From: Psychrobacter sp. NG254
GTDB lineage: Bacteria; Pseudomonadota; Gammaproteobacteria; Pseudomonadales; Moraxellaceae
Direction: 5' to 3'
Assembly: GCF_015277735.1 (NCBI RefSeq)
Contig: NZ_JADHDA010000002.1
Span: forward strand, 124,001-188,000
DNA length: 64,000 nt
Part shown: one piece after another, positions 53,518 to 64,000 of the stretch
Layout of the letters: every line of letters begins with the position of its first letter
How positions within the stretch are numbered: the first letter of the stretch is position 1
Program-made: the position numbers and the translations under genes
The notes under the pieces: model-generated
The model's input: only the letters and a program-made list of their open reading frames with translations
Told to the model about the DNA's origin: nothing
The model's database searches: none

Positions 53518-55422
53518 TTAATTGTCTTCGCCTAAGAAACCACCACTTTGACGCTGCCACAGTCGGGCATAGACGCCATTTAATGCCAACAGCTCATCAT
53601 GGCTGCCTTGCTCGATGATACGTCCTTGATGCATGACAACCAGTCTATCCAGTGCGGCAATAGTAGAGAGGCGATGTGCAATAGCGATGACGGTTTTGCC
53701 CGTCATGATATCGTTCAAGCTCTCGGTAATGGCATATTCGATCTCAGAATCTAGCGCACTAGTCGCCTCATCTAGCAATAGAATGGGCGCATTTTTTAGC
53801 ATAACACGTGAGATGGCAATGCGCTGACGTTGACCGCCAGATAGTTTGACGCCGCGTTCACCCACTTGGGTATCAAGGCCGACGTTGCCTTTGTCATCAT
53901 ATAAATCTTTGATGAAATCCCATGCTTGTGCTTGCTTAGCCGCTGTCATAATTTCTGCATCCGTCGCATCAGGACGACCATAGGCAATGTTTTCACGCAC
54001 AGTACGATGTAGCAATGACGTATCTTGAGTCACCATACCGATTTGCCTGCGTAACGACTCTTGCGTGACTTCATCGATGGCTTGACCATCAATCAGGATT
54101 TTACCGCTATCGACATCAAAGAAGCGCAGCAATAAATTAACGAGCGTTGATTTACCAGCACCTGAGCGCCCAACCAAACCAATCTTTTCACCGGGTTTGA
54201 TGTCGAGGTGAAAATCGTCTAATAACTTGGTATATGCGGTTGGCGAATGCTTAGTAGCGTCAAGAGATGCGCCTTCTATACTCTCGTCCTCATCACCTTC
54301 ATAGCTAAAATCAACATGGTCAAATACGATGCGACCGTCCGTAACTGCAAGTGCCGGCGCATTAGGTTTGTCCACAATCGTTTGCGGTGCTGATAAGGTA
54401 CGCATGCCGTCTTGTACTGTACCAATGCTTTCAAACAAACTGGCGGTCTGCCACATGATCCAACGTGTCAAACCATTTAAGCGTAATGCCATGGCAGTCG
54501 CAGCGGCAATCGCGCCGACACCGACGGCGCCTTGTTGCCATAAATACAGCCCAATACCGGCAGTACTACTGACCAAAATCACACTAATCATATGTGTGGA
54601 CACTTCCAAATAGCTGACCCAGCGCATTTGTGCATGGACAGTGCCTAGGAATTGTCCCATGGCATTTTTGGCATAACCGAGCTCACGACGCGAATGGCTA
54701 AACAGCTTAACAGTCATGATATTGGCATATGCATCAGTGATGCGCCCCGTCATCAAGGCGCGCGCATCTGCTTGGACAATGGCCGTCTCCTTAAGTTTAG
54801 GGATAAAGTACCAAATAGTAATCGCAACCAAGACCAGCCAAATCATAAAAGGGATGAGTAACAGGCTGTCTAAATTGAATAAAATCACGCCTGAGGTGAT
54901 AAAGTATACAGAGACATACATAAACATGTCAGTAACGGTCATGACGGTATCACGTACGGCTAGAGCCGTCTGCATGACTTTGGCTGAGACTCGACCCGAA
55001 AACTCATCTTGATAAAACTGCATGGACTGACCCAGCATCCGCTGATGAAAACGCCAGCGCATCTGCATGGGGAACACGCCTTGCAAGGTCTGAAAATGGA
55101 TAAAAGACGATAAGGCAATCCATATCGGACTGACTATCATGACCGCGAGCATCAGGAGCAGCATATCGCCTTTTTCTAGCCATAGATTCTGCGGCGTATA
55201 TACGCCCAGCCAGTCAACGATATTGCCAATCCAAGCAAATAGCATGGCCTCATAAATACCGATACCAGCGGACAAAATCATGAAAATCAGCAGCCAGCCG
55301 CGCAGTCCAGTGGTACATGCCCACAAAAACTTGAGCATACCATCACGAGGTGACGGCAATGGCATAGGGGTGTCAGGAAACGCGGGCAAACGGTTTTCGA
55401 AAAAGCGAAATAGAGCATTCAT
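53518..55422 (-). CDS. ABC exporter with fused membrane and ATPase domains
   Basis: A 634-residue half-transporter of the ABCB/MsbA type. Residues 40-340 contain six membrane segments, including WLLIFMILSAGIGIYEAMLFAWIG and LLLIPFMIWLVLVAITIWYF. The ATPase domain has Walker A LVGRSGAGKSTLVNLLL, signature VKLSGGQRQRIAISRV, Walker B PILLLDEATSALD and the His switch AIAHRLST. It lacks an N-terminal peptidase domain. The substrate is unknown (lipids, drugs or peptides are all possible). A short acidic insertion lies just before Walker A. Confidence 0.85.
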   Translation of the reverse strand: MNALFRFFENRLPAFPDTPMPLPSPRDGMLKFLWACTTGLRGWLLIFMILSAGIGIYEAMLFAWIGNIVDWLGVYTPQNLWLEKGDMLLLMLAVMIVSPIWIALSSFIHFQTLQGVFPMQMRWRFHQRMLGQSMQFYQDEFSGRVSAKVMQTALAVRDTVMTVTDMFMYVSVYFITSGVILFNLDSLLLIPFMIWLVLVAITIWYFIPKLKETAIVQADARALMTGRITDAYANIMTVKLFSHSRRELGYAKNAMGQFLGTVHAQMRWVSYLEVSTHMISVILVSSTAGIGLYLWQQGAVGVGAIAAATAMALRLNGLTRWIMWQTASLFESIGTVQDGMRTLSAPQTIVDKPNAPALAVTDGRIVFDHVDFSYEGDEDESIEGASLDATKHSPTAYTKLLDDFHLDIKPGEKIGLVGRSGAGKSTLVNLLLRFFDVDSGKILIDGQAIDEVTQESLRRQIGMVTQDTSLLHRTVRENIAYGRPDATDAEIMTAAKQAQAWDFIKDLYDDKGNVGLDTQVGERGVKLSGGQRQRIAISRVMLKNAPILLLDEATSALDSEIEYAITESLNDIMTGKTVIAIAHRLSTIAALDRLVVMHQGRIIEQGSHDELLALNGVYARLWQRQSGGFLGEDN

Positions 55423-55728
55423 AGGCAGTAATAAAACATCAATAGCAGTACGTCAAGATGAACGAGTAAACTCGCTATCTCAAATCTTTACTTTTGTGAT
55501 TGGGGTTATCCGCTATTTTAGCAAAATTACCCAGTAGACCTGCAGGCTAATTGTAATTTGAACGCAGCAGACATTATCTGGTACTTTATCTTTTGAGCGC
55601 TGATAAATGTCTGGCTCTATGATGAATATATTGCTACATTTCAAATTTTATTCAATTTAGCTGTGATAGCAGATTTGGTATTCACATCAATTGGCATAAA
55701 ATATCAAAGCGTAATAAGGCAAAAAAGT
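55423..55728. other. Divergent region between ABC exporter and DMT transporter genes
   Basis: About 306 AT-rich bases with no recognised promoter consensus or repeat. Confidence 0.35.
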
Positions 55729-56577
55729 ATGATGTATTTAACCATTGCGGTGCTCTGTAGTGTCGCCGTTTCAGTACTTCTAAAAATATTACGACAGAAA
55801 AACATAGACATCCGCCAGACCATCGTTGCCGGTTACCCAGTCGCCTTTTTACTCACTTGGTTTTTGTTAAAGCCTGATCTGAGTAGTATCAATGCGCTTG
55901 AAAGTGCTTGGGGCATTGTCATTGCACTTGGCATCCTGCTGCCAACGGTGTTCATTATTCTTGGACGTGCTATTGAGTCAGTGGGTATGGTCGCAACTGA
56001 TGCCGCGCAGCGTTTGTCTCTCATTATTCCGATTGTGGCCGCTTTTTTGTTTTTTGGTGAGATGCTGACGGGCACGCGTGTGTTTGGGTTGGTACTGGGA
56101 TTTTTGGCATTGGGCGCATTGATCTATCGTCCGCAGCAGCATAATATTACTGCCCAAGCAAAACAGACGCCATTGTGGCTCTTTGGTGTGTGGGCAGGCT
56201 ACGGAATCATTGACATCTTGTTCAAGCAGGTCGCCAAACATGGCACGGCGTTCCCACTGACATTGTTCCTCAGTTTTGGTCTGGCCGGTTTGCTGCTCTT
56301 TATTTATTTACTCGTGACGCGGGTGCGCTGGCAAGGCAATGCGCTAGCAGCCGGGGTACTACTGGGTACGCTAAATATGGGAAATATCTATGCTTATGTA
56401 CGCGCTCACCAAGTGTTGCACGAATCGCCTAGTATCGTCTTTACGGGTATGAATGTTGGGGTCATCGCCGTGGCAACCTTGATAGGGGTTGGGGTGTTCA
56501 AAGAGACGCTTAATCGTATCAATATGCTGGGGTTAGGGCTGGCTGTTTGTTGTGTGGCGGTACTATTTTTGGCGTGA
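55729..56577 (+). CDS. EamA/DMT-superfamily transporter
   Basis: A 282-residue inner-membrane protein with about ten hydrophobic segments in two repeated halves, typical of drug/metabolite transporters (EamA type). Examples are YLTIAVLCSVAVSVLLKIL, GIVIALGILLPTVFIILGRA and LNMLGLGLAVCCVAVLFLA, with the family-like FFGEMLTGTRVFGLVLGFLALG and GVFKETLNRIN repeat elements. The transported compound is unknown. The frame is open upstream to a GTG at 55663, but the ATG at 55729 has a better binding site (AAGG) and starts right at the first membrane segment. Confidence 0.75.
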   Translation: MMYLTIAVLCSVAVSVLLKILRQKNIDIRQTIVAGYPVAFLLTWFLLKPDLSSINALESAWGIVIALGILLPTVFIILGRAIESVGMVATDAAQRLSLIIPIVAAFLFFGEMLTGTRVFGLVLGFLALGALIYRPQQHNITAQAKQTPLWLFGVWAGYGIIDILFKQVAKHGTAFPLTLFLSFGLAGLLLFIYLLVTRVRWQGNALAAGVLLGTLNMGNIYAYVRAHQVLHESPSIVFTGMNVGVIAVATLIGVGVFKETLNRINMLGLGLAVCCVAVLFLA

Positions 56578-56771
56578 TAGATTTAGGATATCGTTAATGG
56601 ATATCTAATAAATTAACACATCGAAATATCTAGGCCATGCTCACGTATCCCATATAGGCAGACAAAGCATCCTATGGTAAGGTTATCTAAAAATGGCATG
56701 ATCTGTATAAGCTAACAAAAACTCAATCTATAACGTTTAACTTTAATTAATAAAAACAGGATGCACTCTCA

Positions 56772-57662
56772 ATGGAATATGACAAGCAATTACAGCGCAT
56801 AAAAAACAGTTCAGGCTTTATCGCGGCGCTCGATCAAAGTGGGGGCAGTACACCCAAGGCGCTAGAAACTTATGGCGTGGGTAGTGATGATTACGATAAT
56901 GACGAGGCCATGTTTGATATGGTGCATGACATGCGTGCTCGTATCATAACGTGCAAGGCTTTTGATAATGAGCGTGTCCTTGGCGCGATTTTGTTCGAAG
57001 ACACCATGGAGCGTGAAATCAACGGTAAGCCAACCGCCAATTATCTGTGGGAAGATAAAAATATCGTGCCGTTTTTGAAGGTGGATAAAGGATTGGCTGA
57101 GCAAATGAGTGGCGTGCAAGTTATGAAGCCAATGCCGAACTTAGACCTATTATTAGACAAAGCAAAAAATTATCCCGTATTTGGTACTAAGATGCGCTCA
57201 GTCATCTACGAGCCAAATGTAGATGGTATCGAGCTAGTCGTACAGCAGCAGTTCGATGTGGCAAAACAAATCATCTCGAAAGGTCTAATGCCAATCGTTG
57301 AGCCAGAAGTGGATATCAATAGTAGCAGTAAGCACGAATGCGAAGTTATATTGAAGACCAATATTTTGCGCAATCTTGAGCGTTTGGGTGACGGCGTACA
57401 AGTGATGCTCAAGCTGACATTGCCAGAGGAAGCAGGGTTTTATCAAGAATTGATTGAGCATCCCAATGTATTAAAAGTAGTGGCGCTATCGGGTGGTTAT
57501 AGCCGTAGTGACGCATGCGCTAAGCTCAAGAAAAACCCCGGTATGATTGCCAGCTTCTCGCGTGCCTTTACCGAAGGATTGAGTAAACAGCAAAGCGATA
57601 GCGAGTTTGCTGACACTATCAGCACCTCTATCGAAGAGATTTATCAGGCGTCGAAGGTTTAA
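56772..57662 (+). CDS. fda: Class I fructose-bisphosphate aldolase
   Basis: A 296-residue Schiff-base aldolase of the bacterial class I group. Conserved regions are GFIAALDQSGGSTPKALETYG, RIITCKAFDNERVLGAILFEDTM, FLKVDKGL, MPIVEPEV and VMLKLTLPEE, whose Lys is the likely Schiff-base residue; VALSGGYSR binds phosphate. It interconverts fructose-1,6-bisphosphate with the two triose phosphates, a step linked to tpiA at 30.6 kb. The ATG has an AGGATG site nine bases upstream. A strong terminator follows. Confidence 0.9.
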   Translation: MEYDKQLQRIKNSSGFIAALDQSGGSTPKALETYGVGSDDYDNDEAMFDMVHDMRARIITCKAFDNERVLGAILFEDTMEREINGKPTANYLWEDKNIVPFLKVDKGLAEQMSGVQVMKPMPNLDLLLDKAKNYPVFGTKMRSVIYEPNVDGIELVVQQQFDVAKQIISKGLMPIVEPEVDINSSSKHECEVILKTNILRNLERLGDGVQVMLKLTLPEEAGFYQELIEHPNVLKVVALSGGYSRSDACAKLKKNPGMIASFSRAFTEGLSKQQSDSEFADTISTSIEEIYQASKV

Positions 57663-57712
57663 CAATTGCATTTTAACAAATAGAGTTTAAAAGCTATAAT
57701 TTGGTGCTCACC

Positions 57713-57749
57713 AAAATCCCAACAGACAAAATATCTGTTGGGATTTTTT
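57713..57749 (+). terminator. Terminator of the aldolase gene
   Basis: AAAATCCCAACAGA pairs perfectly with TCTGTTGGGATTTT (loop CAAAATA), followed by T residues. Confidence 0.92.
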
Positions 57750-57849
57750 AGTTTATTTGTATTGATTTAGTATCAGTTTCAATCTATCATTAGCGAAATT
57801 AAGTTCACTTCTATGTTGATTGACCGTTAACCTAAATGGATATGTATTG

Positions 57850-59178
57850 ATGAATAAACGCTATCTAAGTTTGGCTTTGGCTTCTATGTTGGCACTTTAT
57901 GGCTGCGGTGGTGGTAGTGATGGCGGTAATAAAAATAGTAGTGTTACGCCAGAGACACCAGTCATACCAACTACTAAACCAGATAAGGTTGAACCACAGG
58001 TTCCAGATGTCACTTTTTCTAACGAAATGGCAGCTGAAGATGACGAGGACGTCGATCAGTACATTCGCGCACCTGCTAGGTTCGATAACGAAACTGGGAA
58101 AATGTATAAGGTTTTGCCAATTTCTGGAACACATCTTGGAAACCTATATAACGCTGACAGTGTTGAAACCACTAGGGTTTTTTATCCTGAGAGCGATAGC
58201 TATGTAACGGTCAACAAAGGCAATCTTGCTACCATGGCATCTTTTGAAGATTTGCTACAAGATAAAAACCCAAGTCTACCTGATATTTTTAACATGTTAT
58301 CTGGAAATCTTGTAGATACCAGTAGCAATAGCTACAAACTCTATAAAGGTAAACGTGAAGCTGAATTTCTTCGCTATACATGTTCTCGAGCGTTAACGCT
58401 TGGTGAGCAAGAGCTATCAATGCAGTCTCAGGATTTATCAAATTTTATCAATCATTTAAACAACAATCCTTTGTGTAAAGAGGATACGGCAGTACTGGCA
58501 GCTAACTTACCTGAGGATAAAAGCAAAGCTCTAAAAGCTCTGGGTGTAACTATTGAACCCTATCTCACTCAAGAAATAGCGTGGGGGAAGACAATGGCAT
58601 GGATTGGCGTGGCCTATAGTGACGACGTCCTTGGTACTACTAACTCAGTACAGCAAATTATTGATGAGCTATCTCGCAAAGGTATTCATCATATTGGTTT
58701 GCTCAGTGCAATGGGAGGCACTAACGACAAAGTTATGCTGAATTCTCTGACAGAAGTAGATGTTGTTTTGGGTAATTTAGATACTTCAGCAAACGAGACA
58801 GATTTTTCAGAACTGAAGACCAACTTAAATCAAAAATTGGATAGTTATAAATTTGAAACGATGAACAGGGGTGGACAGAAAGTCTGTATGAGTTATAACA
58901 GCAACAAAATATTGACGTCAAGCTCCTATGAGGCTGAGACAAATATCAAAGGTGAAGTAACACAGTGCGAAGGTTCGGTATACCTCTATATAGATAAACC
59001 TGATACTCGCTACAATGAGGAAGTTTATTCTTACTCAGAGTTTCATGAGTACATAAAAGGGCTTAACAATGCCTTGGATAATTTTGGCAGTGACAAAGAG
59101 TTTTATATTGTCTCCAAGCTAGAATCTACAGGTATTGAGGAAATTCGAAAAATCGAGAAAAAATATCCACTGAATTGA
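57850..59178 (+). CDS. Lipoprotein resembling a 5'-nucleotidase with its metal ligands lost
   Basis: A 442-residue protein with a lipoprotein signal (LALYGC, Cys19), a disordered Pro/Thr/Asp-rich linker (20-70) and a body that follows the order of calcineurin-like 5'-nucleotidases with key residues changed: LPISGTHLGNL (89-99) where DxHG is expected, TLGEQELS (183-190) where TLGNHEFD is expected, VLAANL (215-220) as in VLSANV, MAWIGVAYS, then IGLLSAMGG (282-290) where the family has LLSHLG, and VDVVLGNLDTS (303-313) where VDVIVGGHSHT is expected. No metal centre could form, so any nucleotidase activity is improbable. The match is by eye and may be coincidental. It lies between fda and thiC with its own terminator. 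Confidence 0.5.
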   Translation: MNKRYLSLALASMLALYGCGGGSDGGNKNSSVTPETPVIPTTKPDKVEPQVPDVTFSNEMAAEDDEDVDQYIRAPARFDNETGKMYKVLPISGTHLGNLYNADSVETTRVFYPESDSYVTVNKGNLATMASFEDLLQDKNPSLPDIFNMLSGNLVDTSSNSYKLYKGKREAEFLRYTCSRALTLGEQELSMQSQDLSNFINHLNNNPLCKEDTAVLAANLPEDKSKALKALGVTIEPYLTQEIAWGKTMAWIGVAYSDDVLGTTNSVQQIIDELSRKGIHHIGLLSAMGGTNDKVMLNSLTEVDVVLGNLDTSANETDFSELKTNLNQKLDSYKFETMNRGGQKVCMSYNSNKILTSSSYEAETNIKGEVTQCEGSVYLYIDKPDTRYNEEVYSYSEFHEYIKGLNNALDNFGSDKEFYIVSKLESTGIEEIRKIEKKYPLN

Positions 59179-59212
59179 GTATTCAATTTTTAAAGATATT
59201 GAGAGTTATTTT

Positions 59213-59252
59213 AAAAAAAGCTCGAACCTGATTATCAGGTTCGAGCTTTTTT
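59213..59252. terminator. Bidirectional terminator
   Basis: AAAAAAGCTCGAACCTGA pairs perfectly with TCAGGTTCGAGCTTTTTT around a TTA loop, serving the lipoprotein gene and the convergent thiC. Confidence 0.93.
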
Positions 59253-59357
59253 GACGCGCTGCTATATAGTTTGCCTACAGCTCTTTATGTCACTGACGTC
59301 CTTCGCTATTATATTTAGCAGTTCAATCAAATGATTCATATCCGTTAAGTCGTCTAT

Positions 59358-61340
<1,983 letters not shown>

Positions 61341-61565
61341 TCAACACCGCCAGTATCTGCGGAGGTAGCATCCATCATCTAGACAAGTTCATATTGTGAG
61401 TACAAGCCTACAACTAAAAACATCATCGCAGGTATCGGTCATCAAATATCAGACGCAGCTTTATATCGATCGTCGCTATCTGGTCATGCATTACGCATAT
61501 TAAGACAGTAGTGATGATAAAAAGGTATTTCTACGCGTCCATTGTCATAAATAACAAAGTGCTTA

Positions 61566-61673
61566 AGACTTCCCTGCGTCGGTACTAACCGCATCAGGTT
61601 CGGCGGGTGATCTCTCAGCGAATGTATTAGAACCAACGATCAGTCAGTCAATAACACACCGCACCCCGAGTCT
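61566..61673 (-). promoter_or_regulatory. TPP riboswitch upstream of thiC
   Basis: On the minus strand the region has the diagnostic thi-box elements in order: GACTCGGGGTGCGG (P1/P2 start), CTGAGA (61613-61618 reverse complemented), ACCCGCCGAACCTGA and GCAGGGAAGTC at the 3' end. GACT and AGTC can close the P1 helix. It lies about 260 bases upstream of the thiC start. Repression at translation or transcription was not determined. Confidence 0.93.
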
Positions 61674-61889
61674 GTCAGTGTTGTGAATCTTACTCATACT
61701 AACAAAATTCTGCACCAACGGCCAATAGTATTTGACTAAGTATATGACAACTTAAGGTGACATCTGATTGTTCATATGAGTACGGCTGTATCAGCGCGTT
61801 AAGTATAAGGTATTGATATTATTTATGTTTATTGAAAATATCTCAGTGCTACCTAAATATTATGTAAAGCGAATGAAAGATTGTGACAA

Positions 61890-61908
61890 CTGTCATGAAA
61901 CTGTCATA
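61890..61908 (+). promoter_or_regulatory. Pho box upstream of pstS
   Basis: Two perfect CTGTCAT repeats separated by four bases (GAAA) match the PhoB consensus. A candidate -10, TAGCAT, lies 14 bases downstream at 61923. It sits 73 bases before the pstS start. Confidence 0.9.
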
Positions 61909-61981
61909 AAGATTTGGCAAGATAGCATGCATATCACAAACGATGCTTTTTCATACCGTTGTTAAACTTTAGGAGCTCTAC

Positions 61982-63136
61982 ATGCGTTATTCGTTATTGG
62001 CAGTGGCTGTTAGTTGCACATTGATGCTCACGGCGTGTAATAAATCAACAGAGACGGCAGAGACCCCTGCTGACACGAGCAGTAGCGCTGTCACGACAAC
62101 TGAAACGACACCTTCTACTACTTCAGGTTTTAAATCTGCTGAAAATATCGCCATGAATATCACGGGTGCAGGTGCATCATTTCCGCAACCTATCTATGCC
62201 AAATGGTCTTATGACTACAATGCTGCTACCGGCGGCCAAGTCAACTATCAGTCGATTGGTTCATCTGGTGGTATCAAGCAAATTCAATCAAAAACGGTCG
62301 ATTTTGGTGCCTCTGATGCGCCATTGACACCTGAAGAGCTAGAAGAATCTGGCCTTATCCAGTTCCCGACAGTTATCGGTGGTGTTGTGCCAATCGTCAA
62401 TATCGATGGCATTGAGCCTGGTGCATTGAAGTTAGATGGTGAAACTTTAGCCAATATTTATTTAGGTAAAATTAGCAAGTGGAACGATCCTGCTATCACT
62501 GCTATGAATCCAGATTTAACGCTACCTGATGCTGCTATTACCACAGTATTCCGCTCAGATGGTTCTGGCACCACTTTTAACTTTACTGACTATCTAGCCA
62601 AAGTCTCACCAGACTGGAAAGACACAGTTGGTGTTGATAAAACAGTCAAATGGCCAACGTCTGCAACTGGTGCAGGTGGTAAAGGTAACGAAGGGGTTTC
62701 AAGCTACGTAAACCGTATGAAAAACTCTATTGGTTATGTGGAATATGCCTACGCTAAGCAAAACAAAATGTCACATACGGCACTGAAAAATGCCGCTGGC
62801 AACATCGTTCAGCCATCTGCTGAGACCTTTGCTGCTGCAGGTGACATTGACTGGTCGCAACAAGAAGGCTTTTATAAAGTCATCACTAACTCTGAGACTG
62901 CGCAAGCATGGCCTATCGCTGCTGCGACCTTTATCTTGGTACATAAGCAACCAGAGAATCCTCAGCAAGTAGCTGGTGTATTGAACTTCTTTGATTGGGC
63001 CTACACCCAAGGTGATGACAGCGCCATGTCACTAGACTATGTACCATTCTCTGATACAGCAGTGGCTTTATTCAAAGCGAAATGGAACGACGTCAAAGGT
63101 AGCGATGGTCAGCCTGTTTATAAGCCTGCACAGTAA
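61982..63136 (+). CDS. pstS: Phosphate ABC transporter substrate-binding protein PstS
   Basis: A 384-residue periplasmic-side lipoprotein that captures inorganic phosphate. The signal peptide ends in the lipobox LMLTAC and is followed by a Ser/Thr-rich linker of about 30 residues. The core has ITGAGASFPQPIYAKW, IGSSGGIKQIQSKTVDFGASDAPLT and FRSDGSGTTFNFTDYL, the anion-binding motifs. A TAGGAG site precedes the ATG. A Pho box lies upstream, and pstC starts 228 bases downstream. Confidence 0.94.
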   Translation: MRYSLLAVAVSCTLMLTACNKSTETAETPADTSSSAVTTTETTPSTTSGFKSAENIAMNITGAGASFPQPIYAKWSYDYNAATGGQVNYQSIGSSGGIKQIQSKTVDFGASDAPLTPEELEESGLIQFPTVIGGVVPIVNIDGIEPGALKLDGETLANIYLGKISKWNDPAITAMNPDLTLPDAAITTVFRSDGSGTTFNFTDYLAKVSPDWKDTVGVDKTVKWPTSATGAGGKGNEGVSSYVNRMKNSIGYVEYAYAKQNKMSHTALKNAAGNIVQPSAETFAAAGDIDWSQQEGFYKVITNSETAQAWPIAAATFILVHKQPENPQQVAGVLNFFDWAYTQGDDSAMSLDYVPFSDTAVALFKAKWNDVKGSDGQPVYKPAQ

Positions 63137-63364
63137 TATTCCTACGCTAGTCATTGTTTTATAACTTTATAAATCTCCTCTTAAATCACTATTCTCCGGT
63201 AGTGGTTTGAGAGGTTTTATCACAGCAAATTTGACCATAATATTGATAGTACTGATGGGTATATTGAGAACCACCATCAATGATTATATGGGTTGAGTTT
63301 GCTGTCATAAGACTAAACGAAAATACTGGTTTTTTGAATTCACCCATTCAATGCTGAGACACTT

Positions 63365-64000
63365 ATGACAGACTTAAGGTCCCAACTGGCTAAACAAAAA
63401 CGTTACGACGCTTTATTTGTCAATTCTACTAAAGCGTTTGCCATACTGGTGCTCCTATCTTTAGGGGGCATTTTGGTGTCTCTCATTATTGGTGCTTGGC
63501 CAAGTATTCAAACTTTTGGCCTTGGATTTTATACCAGTAACAATTGGGACACGGTCGCCAATGAGTACGGTGCACTTGCACCTATTTATGGCACCTTGGT
63601 GACGTCATTTATCGCCATTGCGATCGCCGTTCCTGTCAGTTTTGGGATTGCCATATTTTTGACCGAGATGTGTCCTAAGTTCCTCAAAAAACCACTTGGT
63701 ATCGCCATCGAGCTATTGGCTGGTATCCCTTCTATCATTTATGGTATGTGGGGATTGTTTGTCTTTGCGCCATTCTTTGGCGATCACATTCAGCCATGGT
63801 TCATCGAGCACATTGGTCCATTGCCTATCATCGGTAAACTGTTTGAAGGTGCACCCATGGGGCTAGGGATGTTTACCGCATCTCTTGTACTTGCCATTAT
63901 GATTATCCCATTTATCGCCGCCACCATGCGTGACGTTTTCTCTGTCGTGCCAGATCTGCTCAAAGAGTCAGCCTACGGTATGGGCGCGACGACGTGGGAA
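63365..64000 (+). CDS. pstC: Phosphate ABC transporter permease PstC (5' part)
   Basis: The first 212 codons of PstC, cut off by the window edge. N-terminal TM1 ([21 protein letters not shown]) is followed by [34 protein letters not shown], the [19 protein letters not shown] region and [24 protein letters not shown], the last with the EAA-type coupling loop. PstC and PstA form the channel of the PstSCAB high-affinity phosphate importer. The start ATG at 63365 has a weak binding site. Confidence 0.92.
   Translation, partial: MTDLRSQLAKQKRYDALFVNSTKAFAILVLLSLGGILVSLIIGAWPSIQTFGLGFYTSNNWDTVANEYGALAPIYGTLVTSFIAIAIAVPVSFGIAIFLTEMCPKFLKKPLGIAIELLAGIPSIIYGMWGLFVFAPFFGDHIQPWFIEHIGPLPIIGKLFEGAPMGLGMFTASLVLAIMIIPFIAATMRDVFSVVPDLLKESAYGMGATTWE

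Overview
The window looks like a stretch of chromosome from a Psychrobacter-like gammaproteobacterium (Moraxellaceae). This rests on inference: moderate GC, a type IV pilus pilB-pilC-pilD cluster followed by coaE, the tRNA-fMet-rimP-nusA-infB-rbfA-truB-rpsO-pnp block, lptFG near pepA-holC, and acidic, low-complexity insertions in housekeeping enzymes. No rRNA operon, CRISPR array, complete insertion sequence or prophage was found.

Layout. 1-8 kb: the edge of a leftward gene, an ABC-F ATPase (yheS-like), an RlpA-like protein, a tandem pair of Bor-like lipoproteins, cbpA-cbpM, a 170-bp MITE-like element and sstT. 8-14 kb: holC-pepA and an isochorismatase-family hydrolase leftward, lptF-lptG rightward. 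14-19 kb: two methyltransferases and xerD around an AT-rich insertion carrying a nuclease-metallopeptidase fusion gene and a decayed second xerD tail. 19-23 kb: tusA, a membrane protein, ruvX, yqgE and recN, all leftward. 24-30 kb: ppnP, rlmB, coaE, pilD, pilC, pilB. 30-44 kb: tpiA, secG, tRNA-Leu, tRNA-fMet, then the translation and RNA-processing block rimP to pnp, interrupted by a DJ-1/PfpI gene and two small acidic proteins. 44-57 kb: a macro-domain-like protein, a coiled-coil membrane protein, yheV, prlC, a baeRF protein, an EEP-family hydrolase, a quinone-oxidoreductase-like enzyme, an AlkB-like dioxygenase, an alpha/beta hydrolase, an ABC exporter and a DMT transporter. 57-64 kb: class I aldolase, a lipoprotein resembling an inactivated 5'-nucleotidase, thiC under a TPP riboswitch, and the start of the pst operon behind a Pho box.

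The most notable signals that ordinary gene annotation misses are these. Two identical 16-bp palindromes matching the canonical ParB binding site parS lie inside the coding sequences of the ABC-F and AlkB-like genes, about 50 kb apart, which suggests the window belongs to the origin-proximal segregation domain. A degenerate copy of the xerD 3' end marks the border of the AT-rich insertion holding the nuclease-ImmA/IrrE fusion, the best candidate here for an uncharacterised defence or stress gene. A second short xerD-like relic lies in the rpsO-pnp gap. A lipoprotein keeps the apparent 5'-nucleotidase framework while the expected metal ligands are replaced, and a macro-domain-like protein has lost its glycine-rich ligand loop.

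Family assignments rest on motifs read by eye. No database search was possible.
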